Source of the DNA: Lachnospiraceae bacterium
GTDB taxonomy: Bacteria > Bacillota > Clostridia > Lachnospirales > Lachnospiraceae
Direction: 5' to 3'
NCBI GenBank assembly: GCA_030524635.1
Contig: JAUNGG010000026.1
Coordinates: 1 to 53,322 of the forward strand
DNA length: 53,322 bases
Shown here: positions 26,969 through 36,639 of the stretch, piece after piece
Layout of the letters: the number at the start of each line of letters is the position of its first letter
Position numbering within the stretch: position 1 is the first letter of the stretch
Notes under the pieces: model-generated
The model's database searches: none
What the model was told of the DNA's origin: nothing
Seen by the model: only the letters and a program-made list of their open reading frames with translations
Program-made: the position numbers and the translations under genes

Positions 26969-27935
26969 AGATCCCTCTCACCGACACTTCGCCTGACATA
27001 ACCGCTTTCTGCTCTCCGCCGGGAAGCTCCACTAATAGCTGCCCGCCTTCATCGATGCCGCGGCAGATGCCTCTGTACTCCCCTGCCGGATCCAGCACCA
27101 GAACCTCCCGTCCCAAGTTTGCCAGCAAAGCTTCATAGTCCGCCTTTAACCGGGACAGATCCTGGGTCTGCAAAAACAGCTCATAGTACTGCTCAAACCA
27201 CTCCATGGAACAGGCAATCAGCCCGCTCCGGCTGATGTTTCTTCCTGTCTCTATCCGCAGCGAGGTAGCAGTGGCCTGAATCTCCTCCGGAAATTCCTGC
27301 TGGTTCACATTGATGCCGATCCCGGTAACAATATAATGGATCCGCTCCAGTTCCGTGCTCATCTCTGTCAGAATGCCGCAGATCTTCCTGCCGTTCACCA
27401 CCACATCATTGGGCCATTTGATCTGTGCCTCCAGACCGGTTTCCGCCTTTACAGCCTGGGTCACCGCCATTCCGGCAATCAGAGTGATCATGGACGCGCA
27501 GTAGGGCGGAATATCCGGCTTCAGCAGGAAACTCATATAAATGCTGCTGCCCGGCGGTGAGGACCAGCTTCTGCCTCTCCGCCCCTTCCCTGCCTTCTGA
27601 CAGTCTGCGACCACTAAGGTTCCGTCCGGATATCCATCTTCGGCAAGCCGCCTGGCCTGAATATTGGTAGAATCCGTTTCCGGAAGATAGATCAGCTGCT
27701 TTCCCATCCATTTTGAATGCATCCGGCTTCCGATTTCCGCCTCCGTCATTACATCAGCCACCTCCACCAGACGGTAGCCCTTGTTGCGGACAGCTTCAAT
27801 CACATAGCCCTCCTCCTCCAGCTGCTTCATCACCTTCCAGACCGCGGTCCTGGACACGCCAAGTTTATGACACAGATCCTGACCGGACACGAACCCATCA
27901 GCCTCTTTCAATATGGTTAATATCTTTGTCTTCAT
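26955..27935 (-). CDS. birA: Bifunctional biotin-[acetyl-CoA-carboxylase] ligase / biotin repressor
   Basis: This 326-residue protein attaches biotin to carboxylase carrier proteins and, through its N-terminal winged HTH (residues ~1-65, VSRTAVWKVMKQLEEEGY), represses biotin genes. The ligase domain shows GKGRRGRSWSSPPGSSIY, which binds biotinyl-AMP, and KWPNDVVVNGRKICGIL with the biotin-contacting lysine. The C-terminal domain is SH3-like. No biotin operon is in the window. It overlaps mutY by 14 bp. Confidence 0.94.
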   Translation of the reverse strand: MKTKILTILKEADGFVSGQDLCHKLGVSRTAVWKVMKQLEEEGYVIEAVRNKGYRLVEVADVMTEAEIGSRMHSKWMGKQLIYLPETDSTNIQARRLAEDGYPDGTLVVADCQKAGKGRRGRSWSSPPGSSIYMSFLLKPDIPPYCASMITLIAGMAVTQAVKAETGLEAQIKWPNDVVVNGRKICGILTEMSTELERIHYIVTGIGINVNQQEFPEEIQATATSLRIETGRNISRSGLIACSMEWFEQYYELFLQTQDLSRLKADYEALLANLGREVLVLDPAGEYRGICRGIDEGGQLLVELPGGEQKAVMSGEVSVRGIYGYV

Positions 27936-27962
27936 CCTATTATCTCCAACTCTAACCGTGCA

Positions 27963-28280
27963 TTACCTCCAGACACTTAATGCACTGACCGCAGAGAGAG
28001 CCACCAGAGCGATGCCGAACAGTACAACCCCTGCTCCTGCCGCCTGCTTCTTCTTATTACGCCCGCTCTGCCGGATTTTTACCCAGCCATTTACCAGGTT
28101 CAGCACTGCTGCCAGCATAAAGATCACTGGAAACAGTACCAGATTATTATCCGGATTCAGGAAAGAGAGCACCGCCAGCACCACGATCATGATCCCTACC
28201 ACGATATGGAGCAGATCCAGAAAAAACCCCAGGTTCCTGCTGCTGCGGCTGCTCCTTCCCCTCGTTCCTTGTCCATACAT
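27963..28280 (-). CDS. Small membrane protein of unknown function
   Basis: This is a 105-residue protein with a basic, Ser/Arg-rich N-terminus (residues 1-17) and three hydrophobic segments: ~18-40, ~45-64, and ~83-103 after a basic QSGRNKKKQ loop. It starts 3 bp after argF stops and lies 27 bp before birA, so it is probably transcribed with them. I do not assign a function. Confidence 0.7.
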   Translation of the reverse strand: MYGQGTRGRSSRSSRNLGFFLDLLHIVVGIMIVVLAVLSFLNPDNNLVLFPVIFMLAAVLNLVNGWVKIRQSGRNKKKQAAGAGVVLFGIALVALSAVSALSVWR

Positions 28281-28283
28281 AGA

Positions 28284-29273
28284 TTATTCTCCTAATGTTG
28301 CCGCCATCACTGCCTTGATGGTATGCATCCGGTTCTCTGCCTCATCAAATACTCTGGACTGGGCAGATTCAAATACCTCATCGGTTACCTCCATATCCTG
28401 GATACCGAAGCGCTCTCCCATCTCCTTGCCGATCTTGGTCTTTAAGTCGTGGAAGGCCGGCAGACAGTGCAGGAAGATAGCCTGCTCCCCTGCATTTTTC
28501 ATCACAGCAGAAGTTACCTTATATGGGGACAGCTCACGGATCCGCTCCTCCCATACCTCATCCGGCTCTCCCATCGATACCCACACGTCGGTATAGATCA
28601 CATCTGCACCTCTGGTTCCCTCTGCCACATCCTCCGTTAAGGTGATGGTGGCGCCGGAGGCCTTTGCATACTCCTGGCACTGAGCTACCAGTTCAGCGTT
28701 GGGGAAATACTTCTCGGGGGCGCAGGCCACGAAATGCATGCCCAGCTTGGAGCAGGCGATCATCAGGGAATTTCCCATATTGTAGCGTGCATCGCCCATG
28801 TAGACCAGCTTAATGCCTTCCAGCCGCCCCAGCTGCTCCCGGATGGTCAGCATATCTGCCAGCATCTGAGTCGGATGGTATTCATTGGTCAGGCCGTTCC
28901 ACACCGGAACACCGGCATACTTGGCCAGCTCCTCCACGATCTCCTGACCGAAGCCCCGGTACTCGATTCCCTCGTACATCCGGCCAAGCACCCTGGCTGT
29001 ATCGGCGATGCTCTCCTTCTTGCCGATCTGGGAACCGGTTGGATCCAGATAGGTGGTTCCCATACCAAGGTCATGGGCTGCCACCTCAAATGCACATCTG
29101 GTTCTGGTACTGGTCTTCTCAAAAATCAGCGCCACATTCTTTCCTCTATGGATATCCACCGGAATCCCCTTTTTCTTCTTCTCTTTAAGCTCTGCTGCCA
29201 GATCCAGAAGATAAATGATCTCCTCCGGGGTAAAATCCTTTAATGTTAAAAAATTTCTGCCTTTTAAATTCAT
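28284..29273 (-). CDS. argF: Ornithine carbamoyltransferase
   Basis: This 329-residue cytoplasmic enzyme makes citrulline from ornithine and carbamoyl phosphate. It has the carbamoyl phosphate loop STRTR (55-59), HPTQ (133-136), the ornithine-binding SMGE (233-236), and the catalytic HCLP (269-272). AGGAGG precedes ATG. No arginine deiminase or carbamate kinase gene is adjacent, so I favour a biosynthetic role (argF), but the catabolic paralogue arcB cannot be excluded by sequence alone. Confidence 0.93.
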   Translation of the reverse strand: MNLKGRNFLTLKDFTPEEIIYLLDLAAELKEKKKKGIPVDIHRGKNVALIFEKTSTRTRCAFEVAAHDLGMGTTYLDPTGSQIGKKESIADTARVLGRMYEGIEYRGFGQEIVEELAKYAGVPVWNGLTNEYHPTQMLADMLTIREQLGRLEGIKLVYMGDARYNMGNSLMIACSKLGMHFVACAPEKYFPNAELVAQCQEYAKASGATITLTEDVAEGTRGADVIYTDVWVSMGEPDEVWEERIRELSPYKVTSAVMKNAGEQAIFLHCLPAFHDLKTKIGKEMGERFGIQDMEVTDEVFESAQSRVFDEAENRMHTIKAVMAATLGE

Positions 29274-29323
29274 GTCTGCTTCCTCCTTTTTGCGGCCTTT
29301 TCAGTCGTGTAATGTTATCTTTA

Positions 29324-29352
29324 AAATTACTATATCTGCAGGCCTCTGTCAA
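29324..29352 (-). promoter_or_regulatory. Candidate promoter of argF
   Basis: TTGACA (29347-29352) and TAATTT (29324-29329) on the minus strand are 17 bp apart. The -35 lies inside the end of the patatin-like gene. Confidence 0.5.
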
Positions 29353-30481
29353 GCTTTCTCATCTTTTGGTGGATCTTAAGTGACAATTCCTCTGCCGTAT
29401 AAACCCGAAATCTGGAAATTCTCAGCTTCCCTGCCAGCTGCTCCAGGATCATCAGATACAGCTCCCGGTAATCCCAGTCCTCCTTAAGTTCAAACTTCCG
29501 TGCCAGTTCCGGAAAGACCCGCTCGGTATAAAACCGGTATCCCTTCATCGCCTCCAGCTCCTCCGGTGAAAATTCCGGCTCCAGGTATCCTTTCAGCAGC
29601 TCCAGCTCCGACATCATCTTATCAAAATAGTAGGCCTCACTTTCCGGCGCATCCAGGTAGTACCGCCTTCCGGCCAGTCCGTACAGCAGCCGCATCCCGT
29701 CCAGATAGCCCAGCGTCATGTTCCTTCTGGCCTTCTTCCGGTCAAACTCCAGGATGCCTCCCAGGCTCTGCCGCGGAGCAATGTGATAGATGGAAACCTC
29801 CTCCGGCGCGTTGAAAAACCGCTCCGTGTCCAGCCCCAGGCCGTAGATCCGAATAATGATAATATCCTGATATCCACGCTCCGCCAGCACATCCACCGGA
29901 ACATTATTCGCCCCGCCGCCGTCCGTATAAAGCTTGCCGCCCAGCTTCTCCGATTTAAAAGCCGGGAAATAGGCACTGGCCAGCAGCATATCACCGATTT
30001 CTCCCTCCGGTACTTCCTTGATATTGATCACCAGAGGCCTTCTGTCAGAAATGGAAATTGTCGATACGAACAGTTCACGGTCTGATGAACGTATCTTCTC
30101 TTCATCCACAGCCTCCCCGATCAGCTTCCTGAGGGGTGTGATGTCAAAGCCTCTGTCCTTTAAGACCCGCCTGGCATCAGCCAGAAGATCGGACAGATTA
30201 ATTGCTTTTAAATCGCCCCTTTTTACATTCTCCATCATGGCATCATCCACGTCCATTACCTGAGAATACCGGATATTATCCCAGATATACTCTGCATGCT
30301 CCAGATCATCCATGCACATCAGAGCTCCATTAAGGGCTCCCACGCTGGCACCGGCGATCCCTCTGATCTTTACCCCCGCTTCCCGCAGAGCCTTCCACGC
30401 TCCAATCTGATAGGAGCCTCTGGCACCGCCGCCCTCCAGCACAATGCCGTACTCTTTTGTCAGATCCAGCTTCAGTTCCAT
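29330..30481 (-). CDS. Patatin-like phospholipase family protein
   Basis: This 383-residue protein has an N-terminal patatin domain (residues ~10-200) with all active-site elements: oxyanion loop GGGARG (17-22), nucleophile Ser46 in GASVG, and the dyad Asp187 in TDGGG. The C-terminal ~170 residues are not recognised. It should hydrolyse acyl esters of membrane lipids from the cytoplasmic side, as no signal peptide is visible. I chose the ATG at 30481 because AAGGAGG lies five bases upstream; the frame is open for 22 more residues. It follows the SPFH protein gene by 75 bp in the same direction. Confidence 0.88.
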   Translation of the reverse strand: MELKLDLTKEYGIVLEGGGARGSYQIGAWKALREAGVKIRGIAGASVGALNGALMCMDDLEHAEYIWDNIRYSQVMDVDDAMMENVKRGDLKAINLSDLLADARRVLKDRGFDITPLRKLIGEAVDEEKIRSSDRELFVSTISISDRRPLVINIKEVPEGEIGDMLLASAYFPAFKSEKLGGKLYTDGGGANNVPVDVLAERGYQDIIIIRIYGLGLDTERFFNAPEEVSIYHIAPRQSLGGILEFDRKKARRNMTLGYLDGMRLLYGLAGRRYYLDAPESEAYYFDKMMSELELLKGYLEPEFSPEELEAMKGYRFYTERVFPELARKFELKEDWDYRELYLMILEQLAGKLRISRFRVYTAEELSLKIHQKMRKLDRGLQI

Positions 30482-30556
30482 GTGATCCTCCTTGAAAGAC
30501 AAAAGGCTGCCCCAAATGTCCGGGATCTCCCTGCACATCCGTGGCAACCTCCTCTT

Positions 30557-31513
30557 TTATTCTGCCTTTTTATCCGATACAACCTCTGTCAGAGCCTTCG
30601 CCAGTCCGGCGATTCCCTGAATATCAGAAGGAATGATGATCTTCGTAGCCTTTCCGTCAGCCGCAGCAGCAAATGCTTCCAGGCTCTTTAACTGAAGAAC
30701 CGCCTGGTCCGCGCCGGCTTCCTTGATAAAGCGGATACCGTCAGCCTGTGCCTGCTGCACCTTTAAGATCGCCTCTGCCTGACCTTCCGCCTCCTTGATC
30801 TTCTTCTCCTTCTCCGCCTCTGCCCGAAGGATAGCAGCCTGCTTCTCTGCCTCTGCATCCAGGATCGCAGACTCTTTCTTGCCCTCTGCAACCAGGATCG
30901 TAGACTTCTTCTCGCCCTCTGCCTTTAAGATCGCCTCACGACGCTCACGCTCCGCCTTCATCTGCTTCTCCATGGCGTCCTGAATTGCAGCCGGAGGAAT
31001 AATGTTTTTAAGCTCCACACGGTTTACCTTGATCCCCCATGGATCTGTTGCCACATCCAGGGAAGCCCGCATCTTGGCGTTGATCGTCTCTCTGGAGGTG
31101 AGGGTCTGATCCAGCTCCAGATCACCGATAATATTTCGAAGGGTGGTTGCTGTCAGATTTTCAATGGCCATGATAGGATTCTCAACACCGTAAGCAAACA
31201 GCTTCGGGTCCGTGATCTGGAAGAACACCACCGTATCGATCCGCATGGTTACATTATCCTTGGTAATCACCGGCTGAGGCGGAAAATCTGCCACCTGCTC
31301 CTTTAAATTCACCCGCTTTGCCACCCGGTCCACAAAGGGCAGCTTAAAATGAACGCCAACGGACCAGGTATCCAGATATGCGCCTAACCGTTCTACTACC
31401 AGTGCCTGCGCCTGAGGCACAATCTTAATGCAGGAAGAAAGAATAATCAGCGCAAAAATCAAGATCAAAATCACTACCATAAAGCCACTTATAAATGTTA
31501 CCATACCTTCCAT
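30557..31513 (-). CDS. SPFH-domain (stomatin/QmcA-like) membrane protein
   Basis: This 318-residue protein has one N-terminal transmembrane helix (residues ~5-28), an SPFH/Band 7 domain (~30-190, with VVERLGAYLDTWSVGVHF), and a long Ala/Glu/Lys-rich coiled coil (~190-260) that drives oligomerisation. Such proteins form membrane microdomain scaffolds and often pair with an NfeD protein, which is encoded 42 bp upstream here. The direct role in this organism is unknown. Confidence 0.9.
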   Translation of the reverse strand: MEGMVTFISGFMVVILILIFALIILSSCIKIVPQAQALVVERLGAYLDTWSVGVHFKLPFVDRVAKRVNLKEQVADFPPQPVITKDNVTMRIDTVVFFQITDPKLFAYGVENPIMAIENLTATTLRNIIGDLELDQTLTSRETINAKMRASLDVATDPWGIKVNRVELKNIIPPAAIQDAMEKQMKAERERREAILKAEGEKKSTILVAEGKKESAILDAEAEKQAAILRAEAEKEKKIKEAEGQAEAILKVQQAQADGIRFIKEAGADQAVLQLKSLEAFAAAADGKATKIIIPSDIQGIAGLAKALTEVVSDKKAE

Positions 31514-31555
31514 ATGCTATCCCTTCCTTTCCATCTCACGTTCGGTTCCCATCAT

Positions 31556-31996
31556 TTACTCTGCTTCCTTTACCGCCTCTACCATCAATTTAACGCCCCG
31601 GATCTCCTTTACCTTCACCAGCGCCCCGGCGGGGATCCTGCCGGACCCGGCTGCCGCTCTGGCCGTCCACTCCTGACCATTTAAGACTGCTGTGCCGGTG
31701 CCGGCTTCGTTGTCCACCGCTTCTGTGATCCTGGCCTGCTTTCCTATCAGGCCTTCCACATTCGTCTTCTTCGTGTGTTGGTTTACATAGCGGAGTGCCA
31801 GCGGTCTGGTAAGGATCAGCAAAGCAAAGGAAACCACAACAAAAGCCAGAAGCTGCGCCTCAATGCCGGCTCCCAGCAGGCAGAACAGAAGTCCTACCAG
31901 TGCGCCTCCTGCAAACCAGATCGTAGTCAGGGCCATCGTTGCAGCTTCAATTCCGATAAATGCGACAAACGCGATCAGCCATCCCAGTAATCCCAT
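31556..31996 (-). CDS. NfeD-family membrane protein
   Basis: This 146-residue protein has a hydrophobic N-terminal half with about three helices (residues ~4-75) and a C-terminal OB-fold domain (~85-140; GLIGKQARITEAV, GQEWTARA), the short NfeD1b form without the ClpP-like protease. Members act with SPFH partners such as the one encoded next. I chose ATG 31996 because AAAGGAGG lies 6 bases upstream; the open frame extends 37 more residues without membrane character. Confidence 0.88.
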   Translation of the reverse strand: MGLLGWLIAFVAFIGIEAATMALTTIWFAGGALVGLLFCLLGAGIEAQLLAFVVVSFALLILTRPLALRYVNQHTKKTNVEGLIGKQARITEAVDNEAGTGTAVLNGQEWTARAAAGSGRIPAGALVKVKEIRGVKLMVEAVKEAE

Positions 31997-32133
31997 GGAG
32001 GTCCTCCTTTCTGGAAACGCCATGCTATGATGTTTGGGGCCCAAGTTCACAAATCTTCTTGCAAGCAAGCCTGCATCGGATTTTCCGCCTTTTGACCCTG
32101 GTATCACATTATCGATTTACAAGTTCTTCCATC

Positions 32134-32162
32134 AGTATATCATAGTATGGCAAGAAACTCAA
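32134..32162 (-). promoter_or_regulatory. Promoter of the nfeD-SPFH-patatin operon
   Basis: TTGAGT (32157-32162) and TATACT (32134-32139) on the minus strand have 17-bp spacing. Confidence 0.65.
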
Positions 32163-32186
32163 CTTACGAATTCTTACAGGTTCCTT

Positions 32187-33014
32187 TTACATTTTCTTAC
32201 GGTGGGCTGTCAGTCTCCTGTTTGAATTTCTCCGCTGTCTGGCTGTTTCAAACATCAGCACAGAGGCCGCCACCGCCGCATTTAAGGATTCCACTTTTCC
32301 TGCCATAGGGATCTTCACATAGGTGTCCGCCAGGGAAGCGATCTGGCTGCTTAAGCCATTAGCCTCGTTTCCGATCAGAAAACCGCAGGGAACTGTAAAA
32401 TCCTCCTGGTCGTAGGCGTTCTCCCCCTTCAAATGAGCAGCAAACAGACGGATTCCTTTTTCCTTTATCTGGATACAGGCCGCCTCCAGGTCCTCCACAT
32501 ACACAAAGGGCACACGGTAAATGGAGCCCATGGTAGAACGGATCACCTTTGGATTGTAGATGTCGGCTGTGGTCTCATTCATCACAACACCGGTGATCCC
32601 GGCGCCCTCTCCGGCGCGGAGAATAGTTCCTAAGTTTCCCGGATCCTGGATGGTCTCCAGGATCATCAGATGAGCCGCCCCCGGCTGGTTTAAGATTTCC
32701 TGGAAGGAAACGTGTCTCTGTTTTACCAGCGCCAGAATGCCCTGAGGGGTCTGGGTGTCTGCCATCACCTTCATCACCGGATCTGCCACCTGCTCCCAGC
32801 GGAACCGTTCCAGAAAATCTTTTTGAAAGCCGTCCTGGCTGTGCTCCTTCAAAAAGCTTTCCGACACGTAAAGAATCTCCACCTGCTCTGGCGAAAGCTC
32901 CTGGCACATACGGAGCCCTTCTGCCACATACCGGTCCTCCTCCCGGCGGGCCCTGGCCTTTTTTACCAGGTTTGCCACGCGGCGGACCTGCTTATTTGCC
33001 GTACTGTTTATCAT
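32187..33014 (-). CDS. TrmH/SpoU-family RNA 2'-O-methyltransferase
   Basis: This 275-residue protein has an N-terminal substrate-binding domain (residues ~1-95, beginning INSTANKQVRRVANLVKK) and a knotted SPOUT methyltransferase domain (~110-265) with three motifs: QDPGNLGTILRAGEG, FLIGNEANGLS and IPMAGKVESLNAAVAASV. It methylates a ribose in rRNA or tRNA; the target is not evident. Its ATG overlaps the TGA of nadE (ATGA), so translation is coupled to nadE. Confidence 0.92.
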   Translation of the reverse strand: MINSTANKQVRRVANLVKKARARREEDRYVAEGLRMCQELSPEQVEILYVSESFLKEHSQDGFQKDFLERFRWEQVADPVMKVMADTQTPQGILALVKQRHVSFQEILNQPGAAHLMILETIQDPGNLGTILRAGEGAGITGVVMNETTADIYNPKVIRSTMGSIYRVPFVYVEDLEAACIQIKEKGIRLFAAHLKGENAYDQEDFTVPCGFLIGNEANGLSSQIASLADTYVKIPMAGKVESLNAAVAASVLMFETARQRRNSNRRLTAHRKKM

Positions 33015-35023
33015 ATTCTGTATTCCTTATCCTTTTTTCTTCTGATCTTCTCCAGATCCTCCATCCAGATCCGCCGGCAGGCATCGCTTGGCATCCGCAG
33101 ATCGCCTCTCGGAGATACCGCCACAGAACCTACCTTCGGGCCGTCCGGCAGACAGGAGCGCTTGAACTGCTGGGCAAAGAAGCGGCGGTAGAACACATTC
33201 AGCCACTTTTCAATCACTGCCGCCTCATACTCCCCGTCAAAGGCCTGACATGCCAGCCGGTAGATCTTGGAAGGCATATAGCCGAAGCGGAGCACGTAAT
33301 AAAGGTAGAAATCATGCAGCTCATAAGGCCCTACCAGGTCTTCTGTCTTCTGGGAGATCTTTCCATCCTCCGGCGGCAGAAGTTCCGGGCTGACCGGAGT
33401 ATCCAGCACATCATACAGGACACGGGACAATTCCCGTTCTCCGCAGGTATCTGCATAGTACCGCACCAAATGGCGCACCAGCGTCTTGGGAACACCTACA
33501 TTCACTGCATACATGGACATATGGTCGCCGTTGTAGGTAGCCCATCCCAGCGCCAGCTCCGACATATCACCGGTACCGATCACCATGCCTCCCACCTGAT
33601 TGGCAATATCCATCAGGATCTGGGTCCGCTCTCTCGCCTGGCTGTTCTCATAGGTCACATCATGTACCGCCGGATCATGTCCGATATCCTGAAAATGCAG
33701 CCCCACAGCCTCCTTGATCACCACCTCTTTTAGCTGTGCCCCTACCTGCCGGGTCATGGTGCAGGCATTCTGATAGGTCCGGTCTGTGGTTCCGTAGCAG
33801 GGCATGGTAATGCAGTGGATCTGGCAGCGGGGGATTTTAAGCATATCAAAGGCACGAACCGTAACCAGCAGAGCCAGCGTGGAATCCAATCCGCCGGAAA
33901 TACCAATCACGGCATGGCCGCAGCCGGTATGCTCCAGACGTTTTTTCAGCCCCATAGCCTGGATGGAAAGAATTTCCTCACACCGCTTATTCCGCTGGGT
34001 CTGGTCATGGGGAACGAAAGGCGCTTTGTCGATAAACCTTCTTAATTTCCCCATTTCCATCCCTTCTTCTTCCTGATTCAGGCGAAAGCCTACGGTTTGA
34101 TAATCCAGCTCACTGCAAAGCTCTCCGTCCCGTCCCGGGAACATGCCCAGCTTGGCCGCCATTCCAAGAGACTGGAAAGTGGTCATCCTTCTGCGCTCGC
34201 TGTTCAGGCGCTCCAAGTCCAGATCTGCAATAATCGACTCATTGGTAAACCGCCTGGATTCCGCCAGACAGGTACCGTTTTCTGCAATAATATTCTGGCC
34301 GCCGAACACCAGGTCCTGGGTGGATTCTCCCTCCCCCGCATTGCAGTACACATAACCGCATACCAGCCTTGCAGACTGGCCGCAGATCAGGTCATGACGG
34401 TAGCTGTCCTTTCCTGTGGTCTCATCGCTGGCCGAACAGTTGACGATCAAAGTGGCACCAGCCATAGCATGGCTGATGCTGGGCGGGCAGGCCACCCACA
34501 CATCCTCGCAGATCTCCGCGCCGATCACCAGCTCCGGTATAGTTTCACAGCAAAACAGAAGATGGCTGCCCAGAGGGATCCCTCCTGCCTGAAGCTCATC
34601 CTGAATCATAACCACCTTGTCACTGCCCGGACAGAAATGGCGCAGCTCATAAAACTCAGAATAGTTGGGCAGATGCTTTTTCGGCACCAGCCCCAGCAGC
34701 CGGCCGTCACACACAGCCGCTGCCACATTATAAAGCTTCCCGTCCTGCGCCCAGGGAAGACCGACAAAAAGGATCATATCAACCCCCCTGGACGCCTCCA
34801 TAATCCTTCCCAGCTCCTCCTTCGCCTTCCGGATCAGCGGAAACTGAAGGAACAGATCCTGACAGGTATATCCCGTCAGACACAGCTCCGGAAACACCAT
34901 CACCTGAACCCGTTCCCTGGCCCCCTCCTCCATCAGCTTCACAATCTGCTCCCGGTTATACTCCGGATCTGCCACCTTAATCTTAGGGGTCGCCGCCGCA
35001 ACCCGGATAAATCCATCCCTCAT
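33011..35023 (-). CDS. nadE: Glutamine-dependent NAD+ synthetase
   Basis: This 670-residue two-domain enzyme makes NAD+ from deamido-NAD+, ATP and glutamine. The N-terminal nitrilase-type glutaminase has the triad Glu46 (FPELCLTG), Lys115/116 (VPKKHLPNY) and Cys172 (AEICEDVW). The C-terminal synthetase has the ATP P-loop SGGLDS (376-381) and GTGDMSELALGW. I chose ATG 35023 behind AAGGAG; the 19-residue upstream extension is rich in Arg and unlikely. It overlaps the methyltransferase gene by 4 bp. Confidence 0.95.
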   Translation of the reverse strand: MRDGFIRVAAATPKIKVADPEYNREQIVKLMEEGARERVQVMVFPELCLTGYTCQDLFLQFPLIRKAKEELGRIMEASRGVDMILFVGLPWAQDGKLYNVAAAVCDGRLLGLVPKKHLPNYSEFYELRHFCPGSDKVVMIQDELQAGGIPLGSHLLFCCETIPELVIGAEICEDVWVACPPSISHAMAGATLIVNCSASDETTGKDSYRHDLICGQSARLVCGYVYCNAGEGESTQDLVFGGQNIIAENGTCLAESRRFTNESIIADLDLERLNSERRRMTTFQSLGMAAKLGMFPGRDGELCSELDYQTVGFRLNQEEEGMEMGKLRRFIDKAPFVPHDQTQRNKRCEEILSIQAMGLKKRLEHTGCGHAVIGISGGLDSTLALLVTVRAFDMLKIPRCQIHCITMPCYGTTDRTYQNACTMTRQVGAQLKEVVIKEAVGLHFQDIGHDPAVHDVTYENSQARERTQILMDIANQVGGMVIGTGDMSELALGWATYNGDHMSMYAVNVGVPKTLVRHLVRYYADTCGERELSRVLYDVLDTPVSPELLPPEDGKISQKTEDLVGPYELHDFYLYYVLRFGYMPSKIYRLACQAFDGEYEAAVIEKWLNVFYRRFFAQQFKRSCLPDGPKVGSVAVSPRGDLRMPSDACRRIWMEDLEKIRRKKDKEYRI

Positions 35024-35132
35024 CCTGACTCTCCTTCTGATTCCAGCACGAAACGCGCTGGAATCCATTTTTTTATGCATTATATCACTTTTTCACCGCA
35101 TACCTCTTTTCAGCATCACTCCACCATATTCC

Positions 35133-35182
35133 GCCAACAAAGCAGCATGGGAGGGTACCCGTCCCATGCGGACCCCCGCCAA
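35133..35182. repeat. Structured intergenic repeat element, short form
   Basis: It begins with the same GCCAACAAAGCAGCAT sequence as the long form at 8991 and ends with ATGCGGACCCCCGCCAA, close to the long form's end ATGTGGACCTCCGCCAA. Between them is a compact palindrome (GCATGGGA with TCCCATGC around GGGTACCC). It lies between two minus-strand genes (nadE upstream region and the end of the MATE gene), the same kind of position as the long copy. Confidence 0.65.
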
Positions 35183-35190
35183 TCCCAAAT

Positions 35191-36549
35191 TCATTTATCT
35201 TCACCAAACCTCGGCAGCCACGGTGCCTTCACACAGTATATAATATCCATCAGCATGGTAGTGGTCCATGTGATGGGATAACACCACAAAACCGCCTGAT
35301 AGCTTGGGAAATAAGGCACCAGCAGATTAATATAGATCATACGCAGAATACACATATTTCCAATTCCGATCAGCATGGTAACCATAGTTTTTCCAGCTCC
35401 TCGGAAGGTTCCCATTAAAATCTGGTGAACCGCCAGCGTCATATAGAAAAACAACATGATCCGCATGGTCATACTGCCGTATCGGATCACCTCCGGATCG
35501 CTGCTGAACACGGTCAGGATCCGGTTCACATTCAGATACAGGAATGGGGTGATCAAAAGAGTATATCCCATAGAAAGGATAATGCCCTGGAAAATCCCCT
35601 TTTTCACCCGCTCCCGGTTCCCGGCTCCTACATTCTGCCCGGAAAAAGTGGTTGCTGCTATGGCAAAGCTCTGCAGAGGAAGCATGGCAAACCCATCGAT
35701 CTTGCTGTAGGCTCCAAAGCCGGCCATGGCGCTGGCTCCGTACACATTGATATTGGCCTGGACGATTACATTGGACAGGGAGATAATGGACTGCTGGATA
35801 CCACTGGGAATTCCCAGGGCCAGGATCCGCTTCATCATCCGCCCATCGATTCGGATCTTCGGGACACTGACCTGATAGATATCATCGGTTCGCAGAAGAG
35901 CCCACATCACCAGCACTGCCGACACCGCCTGGGCGATAACGGTAGCATAACCCACACCTGCGATTCCCATACCGAAAACCACCACAAAAAGCAGATCCAG
36001 CAGAATATTGACCACGGAGGAGATGCACAGATAATACAGCGGCCGTCTGGAATCTCCCACTGCCCGGAGAACACCGGCTCCCATATTGTAGACCAGATTA
36101 AAGAGAGAGCCTCCGAAAAAGATCCGCAGGTACACAGACGAATTGGCCATTACTTCCTGGGGCGTTCCCATAAGCCTCAGGATCAGCGGACTTACCCCAA
36201 CTCCCAGCACCGTCAGCAGAATGCCTCCAATGATACTGAGTGCAATACAGGTATGTACCGCCCAGGAAAGCTTTTCCTGATCTCTGGCCCCATAATACTG
36301 GGAAATGATCACCCCTGCTCCCGTTGCAATCCCAAGAAACATGCCGATGATCAGATTGATCAGAGGATTACTGGAACCTACTGCCGCCAGCGCTTCACTG
36401 CCGATAAAATTTCCCACCACGATAGAATCCACCGTGTTATAAAGCTGCTGAAACAGATTTCCAATCAGCAGCGGAAGGGAAAAAGCCAAAATCTGCTTCC
36501 AGATCACGCCCTCTGTCATGGAGACCTGCTGTTTCTTTTGTCCTGTCAT
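35191..36549 (-). CDS. MATE family efflux transporter
   Basis: This is a 452-residue membrane protein with about 12 hydrophobic helices arranged as two related halves. The N-terminal part shows the MATE pattern LPLLIGNLFQQLYNTVDSIVVG, with a matching element in the second half. Family members export cationic drugs or metabolites using Na+ or H+ gradients; the substrate is not predictable. It is the start of the long minus-strand run and divergent from the Rrf2 regulator gene 161 bp away, though no functional link is apparent. Confidence 0.92.
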   Translation of the reverse strand: MTGQKKQQVSMTEGVIWKQILAFSLPLLIGNLFQQLYNTVDSIVVGNFIGSEALAAVGSSNPLINLIIGMFLGIATGAGVIISQYYGARDQEKLSWAVHTCIALSIIGGILLTVLGVGVSPLILRLMGTPQEVMANSSVYLRIFFGGSLFNLVYNMGAGVLRAVGDSRRPLYYLCISSVVNILLDLLFVVVFGMGIAGVGYATVIAQAVSAVLVMWALLRTDDIYQVSVPKIRIDGRMMKRILALGIPSGIQQSIISLSNVIVQANINVYGASAMAGFGAYSKIDGFAMLPLQSFAIAATTFSGQNVGAGNRERVKKGIFQGIILSMGYTLLITPFLYLNVNRILTVFSSDPEVIRYGSMTMRIMLFFYMTLAVHQILMGTFRGAGKTMVTMLIGIGNMCILRMIYINLLVPYFPSYQAVLWCYPITWTTTMLMDIIYCVKAPWLPRFGEDK

Positions 36550-36639
36550 AATAAACCTCCAGTCTAAACATTACCCGCTCTGGATATCATAACACATCCG
36601 CCGGGAAAAAGAAACCTCCCTGAAATCAATACTTTTCCA

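Noticed and set aside
34097..35281. 394-codon plus-strand open frame
   Set aside because: It is antisense to nadE, whose motifs are complete. The reading lacks family features and has no ribosome site; long shadow frames are common opposite such genes.
35425..36567. 380-codon plus-strand open frame
   Set aside because: Shadow of the MATE gene on the other strand; the product is His/Gln-rich and polar without recognisable domains.
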